A stretch of 25,686 nt of DNA from an uncultured Enterorhabdus sp. (GTDB lineage Bacteria > Actinomycetota > Coriobacteriia > Coriobacteriales > Eggerthellaceae), in NCBI GenBank assembly GCA_947645965.1, contig CANSES010000014.1, positions 1 through 25,686 of the forward strand. Reading direction: 5' to 3'. The notes under the pieces were generated by a model. The model did not search any database and was not told where the DNA came from. It saw nothing but the letters and a program-made list of their open reading frames with translations. A program made the position numbers and the translations under genes. Each line of letters opens with the position of its first letter. The stretch's first letter is position 1. Below are positions 18,128-25,190 of the stretch, one piece after another.

Positions 18128-20584
18128 ATGTCCGAGGTGAAAAACCCCCAGGGCACTGTCACTCGCAGAGGTTTTCTTAAGGCGACGGGCGGATTGCTGG
18201 GGGCAGCGACGGTGGCGACGGCGGTGCCGTCCAGCCTGAGTGCATTCGCCGATGCCGATCAAGGGGAAGTGGATTCTGGGGAGCAGATCTTCCACGGCGT
18301 GTGCCGGTCGAACTGCATGCAGTCGTGCCGGTTCAATGCCCACGTTCGCGAGGGGAAGCTGGTAAAGCTCAGCCCCGCCGACTATGACGAGGACTATTAC
18401 CGGGGCGGCTGCCTGCGCGGCATGTCCTACATGCACCGCATCTACAATCCGGCGCGCATCAAGTATCCCTTGCGCCGCGTGGAGAACACCGAGCGCGGAG
18501 CGGGTCAGTGGGAGCGCATCACGTGGGACGAGGCTATCGCGGAAATCGCGGCGAAGTTCCAGGCCATCATTGACGAGTACGGCCCGAAGGCCATTGCATT
18601 CGACTTCGGTACGGGCAATTACGGCGAGATCCAGGGCCAGACTGGTATTTTCAATCGCTTGGGCGGTATGATCGGCGCTACGAAGCCTGCCGGCATGAAC
18701 GACTTGTCCACGGGCTACGGTATCGACCGTGTCATGGGTACCGGACTGATGTACTTTGCCAATGAGGCCAAAAGCGTGCTCGACTCGTCCCACATCTTCG
18801 TGTGGGGATCCAATCCCGTCCACTCCACGCCGCAGAACTGGCGATGGATGCAGCTTGCCAAAGAGCGCGGGACGAAGATCATAACCATCGATCCCGTGCG
18901 GTCGGCGACGGCTCACAAGTCCGACGAGTACTTCTGCATCAAGCCGACGACCGATGGCTACCTGGCCTTGGCCATGGCCAATTACATCCTGGAGAACGGC
19001 CTGCAGAACGACGAGTTCATCGCCAAGCGCTCGACCGCACCGTTCCTGGTGCGCATGGACACGGGCATGCTGCTCCACAAAAGCGCCTTCGGAGCAGTGG
19101 CGGAAGGCGAAGACGACCCGGTCTACGTGTGGGATGAAGCGGCGGGAGCGGCCGGACTTCACGGCACGGTGGCGGCTCCGGCCCTCGAGGGGAGCTTCGA
19201 GGTTCAGGGCATTCCCGTGACGACGTCCTACACTCTGCTGAAAGAGCGCCTGACCGAGTACACCGTTGCGGACGCGGCCCAGGTATGTGGCATGAGCGAG
19301 GAGGATATCGTCTATCTGGCTCAGGAGATCGCGGGCGCCCGCGGGGTGTCTGTCAACATCTCCTTCGGCATGGATCACTACGCCAACGGCTACCATTCCT
19401 GCTGGGCCATTGCCATTCTGCTGGCCTTGACGGGCAATCTCGGGCGCGATGGGGCCGGCTTCACGGGCATCTACCTGAACACCGCCCTGGCCCTGAATCT
19501 GGTGGGTCTGTGGGGAGCCAAGGGCTACAAGGGCATGGCGACCACCTTCCCCATGACCATGTTCCACGAAGTGGTGGAGACCCAGCAGCTGAACGGCGAG
19601 CCCTATCCGATGAAGGCCATTGTGTGCATCACTTCGAACTCGGTGAGCAATTGGCCGTCGCAGAACAACTATCTGAAGAAGATCATTCCCAACCTCGACT
19701 TCATTTTGGCCATGGACATGGAAATGACCGACACGGCCCGCTATGCCGACATCGTGCTGCCGACGGCATCGTTCTACGAGAATGAGGATTTCCGCAAGGC
19801 ACACAACCTGCCCTACATCGTCCACCAGGAGAAGGCCATCGATCCTCTCTATGAGGCGAAGGACGACGTGGAGATCGTGGGTCTTATCGGTCGCGCCCTC
19901 GGCTTCGAAGAGGCGTTCCCCGCTGAGAATGCCTTCGACCTGTACGCGAACGCGCTGCTCAAGAGCGAGGCTTGCGAGAAGGCCGGAGTGACTCTCGAGC
20001 GACTGCGCAAAGAGGGCTTCATCAACCTGACCATGGTGCCCGGCAAGCCCGGCATCGTGGGGCGCAAGAAGTTCCCCACCGCATCGGGGCTGGCTCAGCT
20101 CTATACCGAACTGCCGGCGCCGCGCGTGGACTACGGCCAGGATGTGACGGAGCGCTTTGCCGATGAGCACCTGGTGTACTTCAAGCCCTCGGCCGAGGTG
20201 TCCGAGACGAGCGAGGCAGCCAAGAAGTTCCCCCTGGTGTTCATTCAGGAGCATTCTCGTTGGCGCACCCATTCCCAGTGGTTCAACGCTCCCGTGCTGC
20301 GCGAGTTGGATCCCAAGCCGATCTTCAAGATCAGCGCTCCCGATGCGCAGCAGCGGGGCATTGAATCGGGCGACATCGTGGAGGTGTTCAACGATCGCGG
20401 CTTCATGCATGTCGAATGCGTCATCGACCCCAGCTTGCCTGCGGGCATGACCCGCATGCCGAAGGGCTGGCAACGCGAGTACTTCATCGAGGGCGGCTAT
20501 CAGGAGCTGACGTACCCGGAGCACGATGAATGGTCGGTGGCCTTTAACTTTTACGATACGCGCGTAGATGTCAAGAAGATCTAG
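18128..20584 (+). CDS. Molybdopterin oxidoreductase catalytic subunit, DmsA-like, Tat-exported
   Basis: An 818-residue protein of the DMSO-reductase family. A Tat signal (TRRGFLKATGG, R13-R14) precedes a cleavage region near SAFADA. Cysteines C59, C63, C67 and C95 bind a [4Fe-4S] cluster. The molybdopterin domains contain FVWGSNPVHS, TIDPVRSATA, LALTGNLGRDGAGF, ADIVLPTASFYENED and the C-terminal dinucleotide-binding barrel (FIQEHSRWRTHSQW). S194 in MNDLSTGYG is the likely molybdenum ligand, as in DmsA-type enzymes. Length matches E. coli DmsA (about 814). It acts outside the membrane with the Fe-S and NrfD subunits encoded next. The true substrate (S-oxide, N-oxide or another organic acceptor) cannot be read from sequence; this family is heavily expanded in Eggerthellaceae. 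Confidence 0.88.
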   Translation: MSEVKNPQGTVTRRGFLKATGGLLGAATVATAVPSSLSAFADADQGEVDSGEQIFHGVCRSNCMQSCRFNAHVREGKLVKLSPADYDEDYYRGGCLRGMSYMHRIYNPARIKYPLRRVENTERGAGQWERITWDEAIAEIAAKFQAIIDEYGPKAIAFDFGTGNYGEIQGQTGIFNRLGGMIGATKPAGMNDLSTGYGIDRVMGTGLMYFANEAKSVLDSSHIFVWGSNPVHSTPQNWRWMQLAKERGTKIITIDPVRSATAHKSDEYFCIKPTTDGYLALAMANYILENGLQNDEFIAKRSTAPFLVRMDTGMLLHKSAFGAVAEGEDDPVYVWDEAAGAAGLHGTVAAPALEGSFEVQGIPVTTSYTLLKERLTEYTVADAAQVCGMSEEDIVYLAQEIAGARGVSVNISFGMDHYANGYHSCWAIAILLALTGNLGRDGAGFTGIYLNTALALNLVGLWGAKGYKGMATTFPMTMFHEVVETQQLNGEPYPMKAIVCITSNSVSNWPSQNNYLKKIIPNLDFILAMDMEMTDTARYADIVLPTASFYENEDFRKAHNLPYIVHQEKAIDPLYEAKDDVEIVGLIGRALGFEEAFPAENAFDLYANALLKSEACEKAGVTLERLRKEGFINLTMVPGKPGIVGRKKFPTASGLAQLYTELPAPRVDYGQDVTERFADEHLVYFKPSAEVSETSEAAKKFPLVFIQEHSRWRTHSQWFNAPVLRELDPKPIFKISAPDAQQRGIESGDIVEVFNDRGFMHVECVIDPSLPAGMTRMPKGWQREYFIEGGYQELTYPEHDEWSVAFNFYDTRVDVKKI

Positions 20585-20594
20585 GAGGCAGACT

Positions 20595-21215
20595 ATGCAT
20601 TACGGATTCGCCATTGACCAGCAGCGCTGCATCGGCTGCCATACGTGCGCCGTGGCCTGCAAGATTGAGAACAACCTCCCCGACAACGTGTGGTGGAATC
20701 GCATCCTCACCGATGGGGGCGACGGCATCGACATTCCCGCCGGCGAGTTCCCTCGCACCACGATCGGATACGTGCCGGTGAACTGCCAGCATTGCGAGAA
20801 CCCCGCCTGCACCAAGGTGTGCCCCGTGGGCGCCACCTACAAGGATCCCGAGACGGGCATCGTGCGGCAGGACGTCGACAAGTGCATCGGCTGTCGCATG
20901 TGCATGGCGGCGTGCCCCTACACCGGCGTGCGCTCCTTCAATTGGGAAGAGCCGTCCCATGTACTGGGGATCGATTTGGGCGATGAGAGCGCTCCCTCGC
21001 ATCAGCGCCACACCGTTGAGAAGTGCACCATGTGCTGGCACCGGACGGCGCGAGGCGAAGAGCCCGCCTGCATCAAGGCGTGCCCCGGCCGTGCTCGATT
21101 CTGGGGAGATTTGGACGACCCCGAGTCGGAGGTGTCGCAGCTGATCGCCTCGCGCACCTGCGAGCAATTGCTCGCCGAGGAGGGCACGAACCCCTCGGTG
21201 CGCTATCTCGTGTAG
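20595..21215 (+). CDS. Four-cluster ferredoxin-like electron-transfer subunit, DmsB-like
   Basis: A 206-residue protein with four cysteine groups: CIGCHTCAVAC, CQHCENPACTKVC, CIGCRMCMAAC, and CTMCWHR with a later ACIKAC. This is the DmsB/PsrB/NrfC pattern of four Fe-S clusters. It carries electrons from the NrfD membrane subunit to the molybdenum subunit and is probably exported as a complex with it, since it has no signal peptide of its own. Start ATG 20595 follows TAGGAGG, whose TAG is the stop codon of the preceding gene. Confidence 0.93.
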   Translation: MHYGFAIDQQRCIGCHTCAVACKIENNLPDNVWWNRILTDGGDGIDIPAGEFPRTTIGYVPVNCQHCENPACTKVCPVGATYKDPETGIVRQDVDKCIGCRMCMAACPYTGVRSFNWEEPSHVLGIDLGDESAPSHQRHTVEKCTMCWHRTARGEEPACIKACPGRARFWGDLDDPESEVSQLIASRTCEQLLAEEGTNPSVRYLV

Positions 21216-21221
21216 CTTCGG

Positions 21222-21277
21222 ATGCCGCAGCAGCGGCATGAATCGCATAGCTCGGGGCGGCTTTTACGTGCCGCCCC
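21222..21277 (+). promoter_or_regulatory. Two intergenic hairpins between the Fe-S and NrfD genes
   Basis: ATGCCGC (21222-21228) pairs with GCGGCAT (21233-21239) over a 4-nt loop. GGGGCGGC (21254-21261) pairs perfectly with GCCGCCCC (21270-21277) over an 8-nt loop. Neither has a T-run. They may stabilise the upstream mRNA end or reduce expression of the membrane subunit relative to the two soluble subunits. Confidence 0.5.
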
Positions 21278-21296
21278 CGTATCCTAGGAGATTCTC

Positions 21297-22565
21297 ATGA
21301 CTGACTTCTCTTCCGAGGCCGTGCTCGACGACCTCGAGATCGGTGCGGCTCCCGTCAGCCGCAAAAAGACCCGCGAGGCCGCGGCCGTTCGCGTGGCGGT
21401 GAAGAGCCGCGCCCTCAATGTGGCCATCGGCGTGTCGGCCGCGGTGGTGATCGCCGGGCTCGCCCTGTGGGCGGTGCAGCTGTCGGGCGGCATGGTGCAG
21501 ACGGCCATGCGCAACCTGACGAGCTGGGGCCTCTACATCACGTGCTTCATGTTCTTCGTGGGCCTGTCGGCCGGCGGCCTCATCATCTCCTCGGTGCCCA
21601 AGGCCCTCGGCATCCAGGGCTTCGGCGGCATCTCGAAGGTGGCGGTGTTCTCGTCCATCGCGTGCACGGTGGCGGCGGTGGGCTTCGTCGTGGTGGACCT
21701 GGGCCAGCCGGCGCGCCTGTGGGAGCTGTTCGCGTACTCCAACTTGGGCTCGCCGCTCATGTGGGACATTCTCGTGATCAGCACCTACCTGATCCTGTCC
21801 TGCCTGTACCTGTGGGCGCAGCTGCGCGCCGAGGATGGCCGCATGTCGCACACGGCCCTGCGCGTCATCAGTGTGGTGGCGCTCGTGTGCGCGGTGCTCG
21901 TGCACTCGGTGACCGCCTGGATCTTCGGCCTGCAGGCCGGCCGCGAGATGTGGCATACCGCGCTTCTGGCCCCCTGGTTCGTGTCCTCAGCGCTGGTGTG
22001 CGGCACGGCGCTGGTCATCTGCATCGCCGTGGCCCTGCGGGCGGCCGGCTACCTCCAGCTGGACCAGGCCAACATCGTGAAGCTGGCGAAGCTTCTGGGC
22101 GCCTTCGTGCTGGTGGACCTCTACTTCTTCGGCTGCGACCTGCTGACCGAGGCGTTCCCCATGGGCAGCGGCCTCGATGTGGTGACGATGCTGGTGTCCG
22201 GCTCGCTCGCGCCCTTCTTCTGGGTGGAGATCGTGGGCTGTGCCCTTTGCGCCGTCATCTGCCTCACGCCCGCTCTGCGCACGAACGCCCTGCTGGTGGC
22301 GGGGTCGCTCTTGGCCATCGTGGGCATCTTCTGCAAGCGCGTGCAGCTTTTGGTGGGCGGCTTCCAGTTGCCCAACCTCGACATGGCGGCTCCGCTGACC
22401 TCTATGCATCACGTCGCATGGGATTCTGGCCTGACCGGCATCTACGGCGGCATGGTCTATTGGCCCACGCCCCTCGAGTTCGGCGTGACGGCAGGGGTCG
22501 TCGCCCTTGCGGTGCTCGTGTTCCTGCTTGGCGTGAAGTTCCTTCCGCTGCGTCCCCGAGACTAG
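21297..22565 (+). CDS. NrfD/PsrC-type quinol-interacting membrane subunit of the dms-like reductase
   Basis: A 422-residue membrane protein with about nine or ten helices after a 35-residue cytoplasmic N-terminus. WGLYITCFMFFVGLSAGGLIIS and VVVDLGQPARLWELF are characteristic of the NrfD/PsrC family, larger than E. coli DmsC (about 288 residues). It takes electrons from menaquinol and passes them to the Fe-S subunit. Start ATG 21297 follows TAGGAGA. A strong terminator lies behind the gene, so the three structural genes form the core transcript. Confidence 0.88.
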   Translation: MTDFSSEAVLDDLEIGAAPVSRKKTREAAAVRVAVKSRALNVAIGVSAAVVIAGLALWAVQLSGGMVQTAMRNLTSWGLYITCFMFFVGLSAGGLIISSVPKALGIQGFGGISKVAVFSSIACTVAAVGFVVVDLGQPARLWELFAYSNLGSPLMWDILVISTYLILSCLYLWAQLRAEDGRMSHTALRVISVVALVCAVLVHSVTAWIFGLQAGREMWHTALLAPWFVSSALVCGTALVICIAVALRAAGYLQLDQANIVKLAKLLGAFVLVDLYFFGCDLLTEAFPMGSGLDVVTMLVSGSLAPFFWVEIVGCALCAVICLTPALRTNALLVAGSLLAIVGIFCKRVQLLVGGFQLPNLDMAAPLTSMHHVAWDSGLTGIYGGMVYWPTPLEFGVTAGVVALAVLVFLLGVKFLPLRPRD

Positions 22566-22589
22566 GGCGCGTCGCCCTCTTGCATGCAG

Positions 22590-22620
22590 CCCGCATCCGC
22601 GTTCGGATGCGGGCGTTTCT
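22590..22620 (+). terminator. Rho-independent terminator after the NrfD-type gene
   Basis: CCCGCATCCG (22590-22599) pairs perfectly with CGGATGCGGG (22604-22613) across a CGTT loop, followed by CGTTTCT. The run of T is short, but the stem is strong. A smaller GGGCG/CGCCC hairpin precedes it at 22565-22577. Confidence 0.75.
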
Positions 22621-22637
22621 CTGAGAGGAGGGTTTTC

Positions 22638-23015
22638 GTGGGGAAACGCATGATGGTCCTGGCTGTGCTGGCGGTAACGGTGGGCTTGGTGGCGGTCGCG
22701 GGGTTTGTCCTGGAGCCTGAGAGCTCCGTGCGCCCTCTTACCGCCGAGGCACCGTGCCCTGCGGTGGGGTGCGCGTCGGGGGTGTGCCACGATTTCGCTA
22801 CGGTGCCCGCTCCGGATGGGGCGCACGAGCTGTCGTGCCCGGAGGCCAGTTGCTCCTCATCGGCGTGCCATGGGTGGGATACGCTGACAACGCGGTACCA
22901 CCAGGCCTCCGATATGAGCTTGAATGCGTGGATTCTGGGTCCTACCGTGCTCGTGCTGGGTTTGTGGCTCTTGATCCGGAGGTCAGCGAAGGGGGATCGT
23001 CGTGGGCGCTTCTAA
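22638..23015 (+). CDS. Small membrane protein with two C-x4-C-x4-C-H motifs, possible c-type cytochrome
   Basis: I do not recognise this 125-residue protein. It has an N-terminal membrane helix (about 5-25), an outside loop (26-96), a second helix (97-113) and a basic inside tail. The loop contains two copies of CPxxxCxSxxCH: C40-C45-C50-H51 and C67-C72-C77-H78, 27 residues apart. C-x4-C-H is a known variant of the haem c attachment motif (as in tetrahaem cytochromes c3), so a di-haem protein is possible. H63 and H88 could be distal ligands. A disulfide or metal site is the alternative. Start GTG 22638 follows GAGGAGGG; ATG 22650 is a fallback. It overlaps the next gene by 14 nt. Confidence 0.75.
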   Translation: MGKRMMVLAVLAVTVGLVAVAGFVLEPESSVRPLTAEAPCPAVGCASGVCHDFATVPAPDGAHELSCPEASCSSSACHGWDTLTTRYHQASDMSLNAWILGPTVLVLGLWLLIRRSAKGDRRGRF

Positions 23016-23475
23016 GGCTTTCTTCGACATCGTCGTGTTGGCGGTGTACCTTCTTGCGGCAAATCCCGGGTTGACGGGCATTCCGCTGCATGAGTTTGTG
23101 GGGCTGGGGGCCTTTGCGGTGATGGCGACCCATCTGATCGCCAGCGCGGCGGGTTTTCTCGGGCGCGGCCGCCCGGGCCGCTTCGCGCTGAACGCCGTGC
23201 TCCTGCTGGCTCTGGCTACTTGCGTTGTGTCCGGCGTCATGGTGTCGGCCACGGCGCTGCCCGCGCTGGGCCTGTACGCCACGGGCTATCACTTCTGGGA
23301 TCCGTTGCACGCTCTGGCCGCCAAGGTGCTGCTGGCCGCCCTGCTCGTTCACGGGGCGCTTCACGCACCCAAGGCGCTCTCCCTTCTGCGCGGTCGTCAA
23401 AGATCGCGGATTGAAGCGGCCGACACCTCGGCGCTGACTTCGGATAGCCGTGGTATTATTCGGGGCGATAGATAA
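23002..23475 (+). CDS. Predicted di-haem cytochrome b membrane protein (DUF4405-like)
   Basis: A 157-residue protein with four predicted membrane helices. H30 and H44 lie in one helix and H103 and H117 in another, both pairs 14 residues apart, the spacing that lets two helices hold two b haems across a membrane. H97 and H121 are extra. The arrangement resembles DUF4405/cytochrome b561-like proteins. It starts at GTG 23002 inside the end of the preceding gene, with AAGGGGGA upstream, so the two are translationally coupled. The pair could pass electrons between menaquinol and the outer face. The tail after residue 130 is polar and poorly conserved in appearance. Confidence 0.75.
   Translation: MGASKAFFDIVVLAVYLLAANPGLTGIPLHEFVGLGAFAVMATHLIASAAGFLGRGRPGRFALNAVLLLALATCVVSGVMVSATALPALGLYATGYHFWDPLHALAAKVLLAALLVHGALHAPKALSLLRGRQRSRIEAADTSALTSDSRGIIRGDR
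23451..23459 (+). promoter_or_regulatory. Extended -10 candidate for the chaperone gene
   Basis: TGGTATTAT has the TGn extension and a TATTAT hexamer (23454-23459) at the very end of the cytochrome b frame, predicting a start near 23466 and a leader of about 33 nt. No -35 is evident. It would let the chaperone be made independently of the upstream genes. Confidence 0.4.
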
Positions 23476-23498
23476 TTCCTTGGATTGGAGGACGTGGT

Positions 23499-24287
23499 AT
23501 GACGGTGAGTGCTGATAGGTGGCAGGCCCGGGCGGCGATGTGCGAGCTTTTGGCCCTGTCGTTTCGCTATCCCGAGGACCGGGTGCTGGCCGATGCGGTA
23601 GCGTCGGGCGAGTGGGGCGAGGCGGCCGACGAGATCGCCGCGGCCCTGGGGATCGACTGGTCGGTCGCGGCGGCTCCCGGGGCGGCCGAGGCGGCGGCTC
23701 TGGACGATCCGGCCGAGCTGCAGAAGTCGCTGCGCACCGAGGCCACGCGTCTGTTCGTGGGCGCTCCCGAGGCGGCGGCCAGCCCCTATGAGGGCGTGTG
23801 GCGCGCGAAGGCCGAGGGCGTGCAGCCGCTGCTGTTCGTGAACCCCCATTCCATGGCGGTGGAGCGCTTCTGCAAGGCCTGCGGCTTGGGCCGTCCCGAG
23901 GGAACCAACGAGCCTCTGGACGCTGTGTGGACCGAGCTGGAGCTGATGGAGTACCTGGCCCTGCGCGCGGCCGCCGATGCTCTGGACGCCGAGGGTGCCG
24001 CTGGCGTGGCCGCCGGCGGCGACGGCGCGCCCACCGAGGCCGAGGCCGCGGAATACCGCGAGATCGGCGATGAGATCGACGAGTTCGACACCGACGAGGG
24101 CCCCGAGCCCGGCGACGTGGTGGCGTCCGCCGACCTGCCCGGCGGCTCGCCGGCGGCGGCCTGGGACGAGTTTGTGGCCGATCACGCCCAGGTGTGGATG
24201 GGCCACTTCGCCGAGGGCGTGCAGGAGACCTCGCGCGTGCCCTTCTACCGCACGGCGGCGAACCTGTTGGCGGCGTTCATCAAGTAA
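23499..24287 (+). CDS. TorD/DmsD-family molybdoenzyme maturation chaperone
   Basis: A 262-residue, all-helical cytoplasmic protein of the TorD/DmsD/NarJ group. The family marks are an N-terminal helix (RAAMCELLALSFRYPED), EATRLFVGAPEAAASPYEGVW, LELMEYLALRAAADAL and VPFYRTAANLLAAFI. Such chaperones bind the Tat signal of their molybdoenzyme and hold it until cofactor insertion; the DmsA-like protein encoded upstream is the obvious client. An acidic, Gly/Ala/Glu-rich insertion of about 50 residues (roughly 165-215, with DEIDEFDTDEGPEPGD) makes it longer than the usual 200 or so residues. Start ATG 23499 follows GGAGG. Confidence 0.88.
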   Translation: MTVSADRWQARAAMCELLALSFRYPEDRVLADAVASGEWGEAADEIAAALGIDWSVAAAPGAAEAAALDDPAELQKSLRTEATRLFVGAPEAAASPYEGVWRAKAEGVQPLLFVNPHSMAVERFCKACGLGRPEGTNEPLDAVWTELELMEYLALRAAADALDAEGAAGVAAGGDGAPTEAEAAEYREIGDEIDEFDTDEGPEPGDVVASADLPGGSPAAAWDEFVADHAQVWMGHFAEGVQETSRVPFYRTAANLLAAFIK

Positions 24288-24311
24288 GCGTCCGCGACCC
24301 CCTATCTGGCA

Positions 24312-25166
24312 TCACCCATCGGAGGGCTCGGTTGACGGGCCCTCTTTTGCTGTGCGGTACTTCTGGTTGAACTGGGCCCAGACGCCGGAGTACAGGATGG
24401 AGTCCATGAGGTGCTTGTCCTGCACGAGGGGCAGGCGCTCGTAGGGGGCGGCCGCTTCTGCGGCGGTGAGGGCCAGGGTGGTGCCCATGGCCTCGGGGTC
24501 GGAGCCGAGGATGACGAAGGGGTTGTAGCTGCCGTTGCGCTCATCATCGTCGAAGTCCACCGCCGCGTCCATGAGGTAGATGAAGCGCCCGAGCGCCCGC
24601 CCGAGCTCGTCCATGGTATCGGCCCAGAACCCCTGGCCGCAAGCGAACAGTCGGCCCAGCAGCGTGCCGAACTCCCGTGCGGCGGCGTCGGGATCGAAGG
24701 CGTCGGCGGGTGCGCTCTCGATGGTCCGGATGGCCGCCATGGACGCCTCGATGGCGGCGCAGGCCTGAGGGATGCGCTCGGCGGCCCGGCCGTAGGCCCC
24801 TGCCAGCAGGCGCTCGGCAGCGCGGGCGCCCAAGCTACCGTCGTCGGCCACGTTGTCGAGCACCTTGTGGTAGGCCAGGGCCACGGTGAGGTCGGCCGCG
24901 TAGTCGGTCCAGGCCGAGCGCGCCCACGGCCGGGGCGCTGCCGGCGCCGGATGCATCACGCAGTGGCTTTCCCCGCGGGTTTCCTCAGGCTCGTGCAACG
25001 AGGCGCACAACAGCGCGAAGAAGGTGAGATCGTAGGTGAGGCAGGCTCGCGACCGTTGACCGTAGCGGTCGCGCAGGGCCAGGCACAGCCCGCAGTACAC
25101 TTCCCGGTAGCGCGCCTTCTCGTCGTCGGACAGGGCATCGGCGTCGGCTACCACGAATCCGAACAT
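24312..25166 (-). CDS. DUF5685-like protein of unknown function
   Basis: A 284-residue protein starting MFGFVVADADALSDDEKARY with YREVYCGLCLALRDRYG (C25 and C28) and LTYDLTFFALL, as in DUF5685 proteins. No function is established to my knowledge. The predicted fold is mostly helical. Two Asp-rich motifs stand out: LDNVADD (D104, D108, D109) and MDAAVDFDDD (D200, D204, D206-D208) followed by GSYNPF. Paired Asp-rich motifs on helices are typical of isoprenoid synthase folds, so a relation to prenyl metabolism is worth testing. The gene starts 24 nt after the menG stop codon and is probably in the same operon. The last 17 residues are polar and carry the other strand's terminator. Confidence 0.75.
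   Translation of the reverse strand: MFGFVVADADALSDDEKARYREVYCGLCLALRDRYGQRSRACLTYDLTFFALLCASLHEPEETRGESHCVMHPAPAAPRPWARSAWTDYAADLTVALAYHKVLDNVADDGSLGARAAERLLAGAYGRAAERIPQACAAIEASMAAIRTIESAPADAFDPDAAAREFGTLLGRLFACGQGFWADTMDELGRALGRFIYLMDAAVDFDDDERNGSYNPFVILGSDPEAMGTTLALTAAEAAAPYERLPLVQDKHLMDSILYSGVWAQFNQKYRTAKEGPSTEPSDG
24322..24348 (+). terminator. Terminator of the chaperone gene, inside the convergent gene's 3' end
   Basis: GAGGGCTC (24322-24329) pairs with GGGCCCTC (24337-24344), eight pairs with one G-U, across a 7-nt loop and followed by TTTT. The hairpin overlaps the last codons of the minus-strand gene ending at 24312. Confidence 0.75.
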
Positions 25167-25190
25167 GGGACTTCCCGAAACCGCCGCCGC

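Noticed and set aside
17942..20524. Minus-strand open frame of 860 codons opposite the DmsA-like gene
   Set aside because: Antisense to a clear molybdopterin oxidoreductase, with no recognisable motif and His/Arg-rich composition; a shadow frame.
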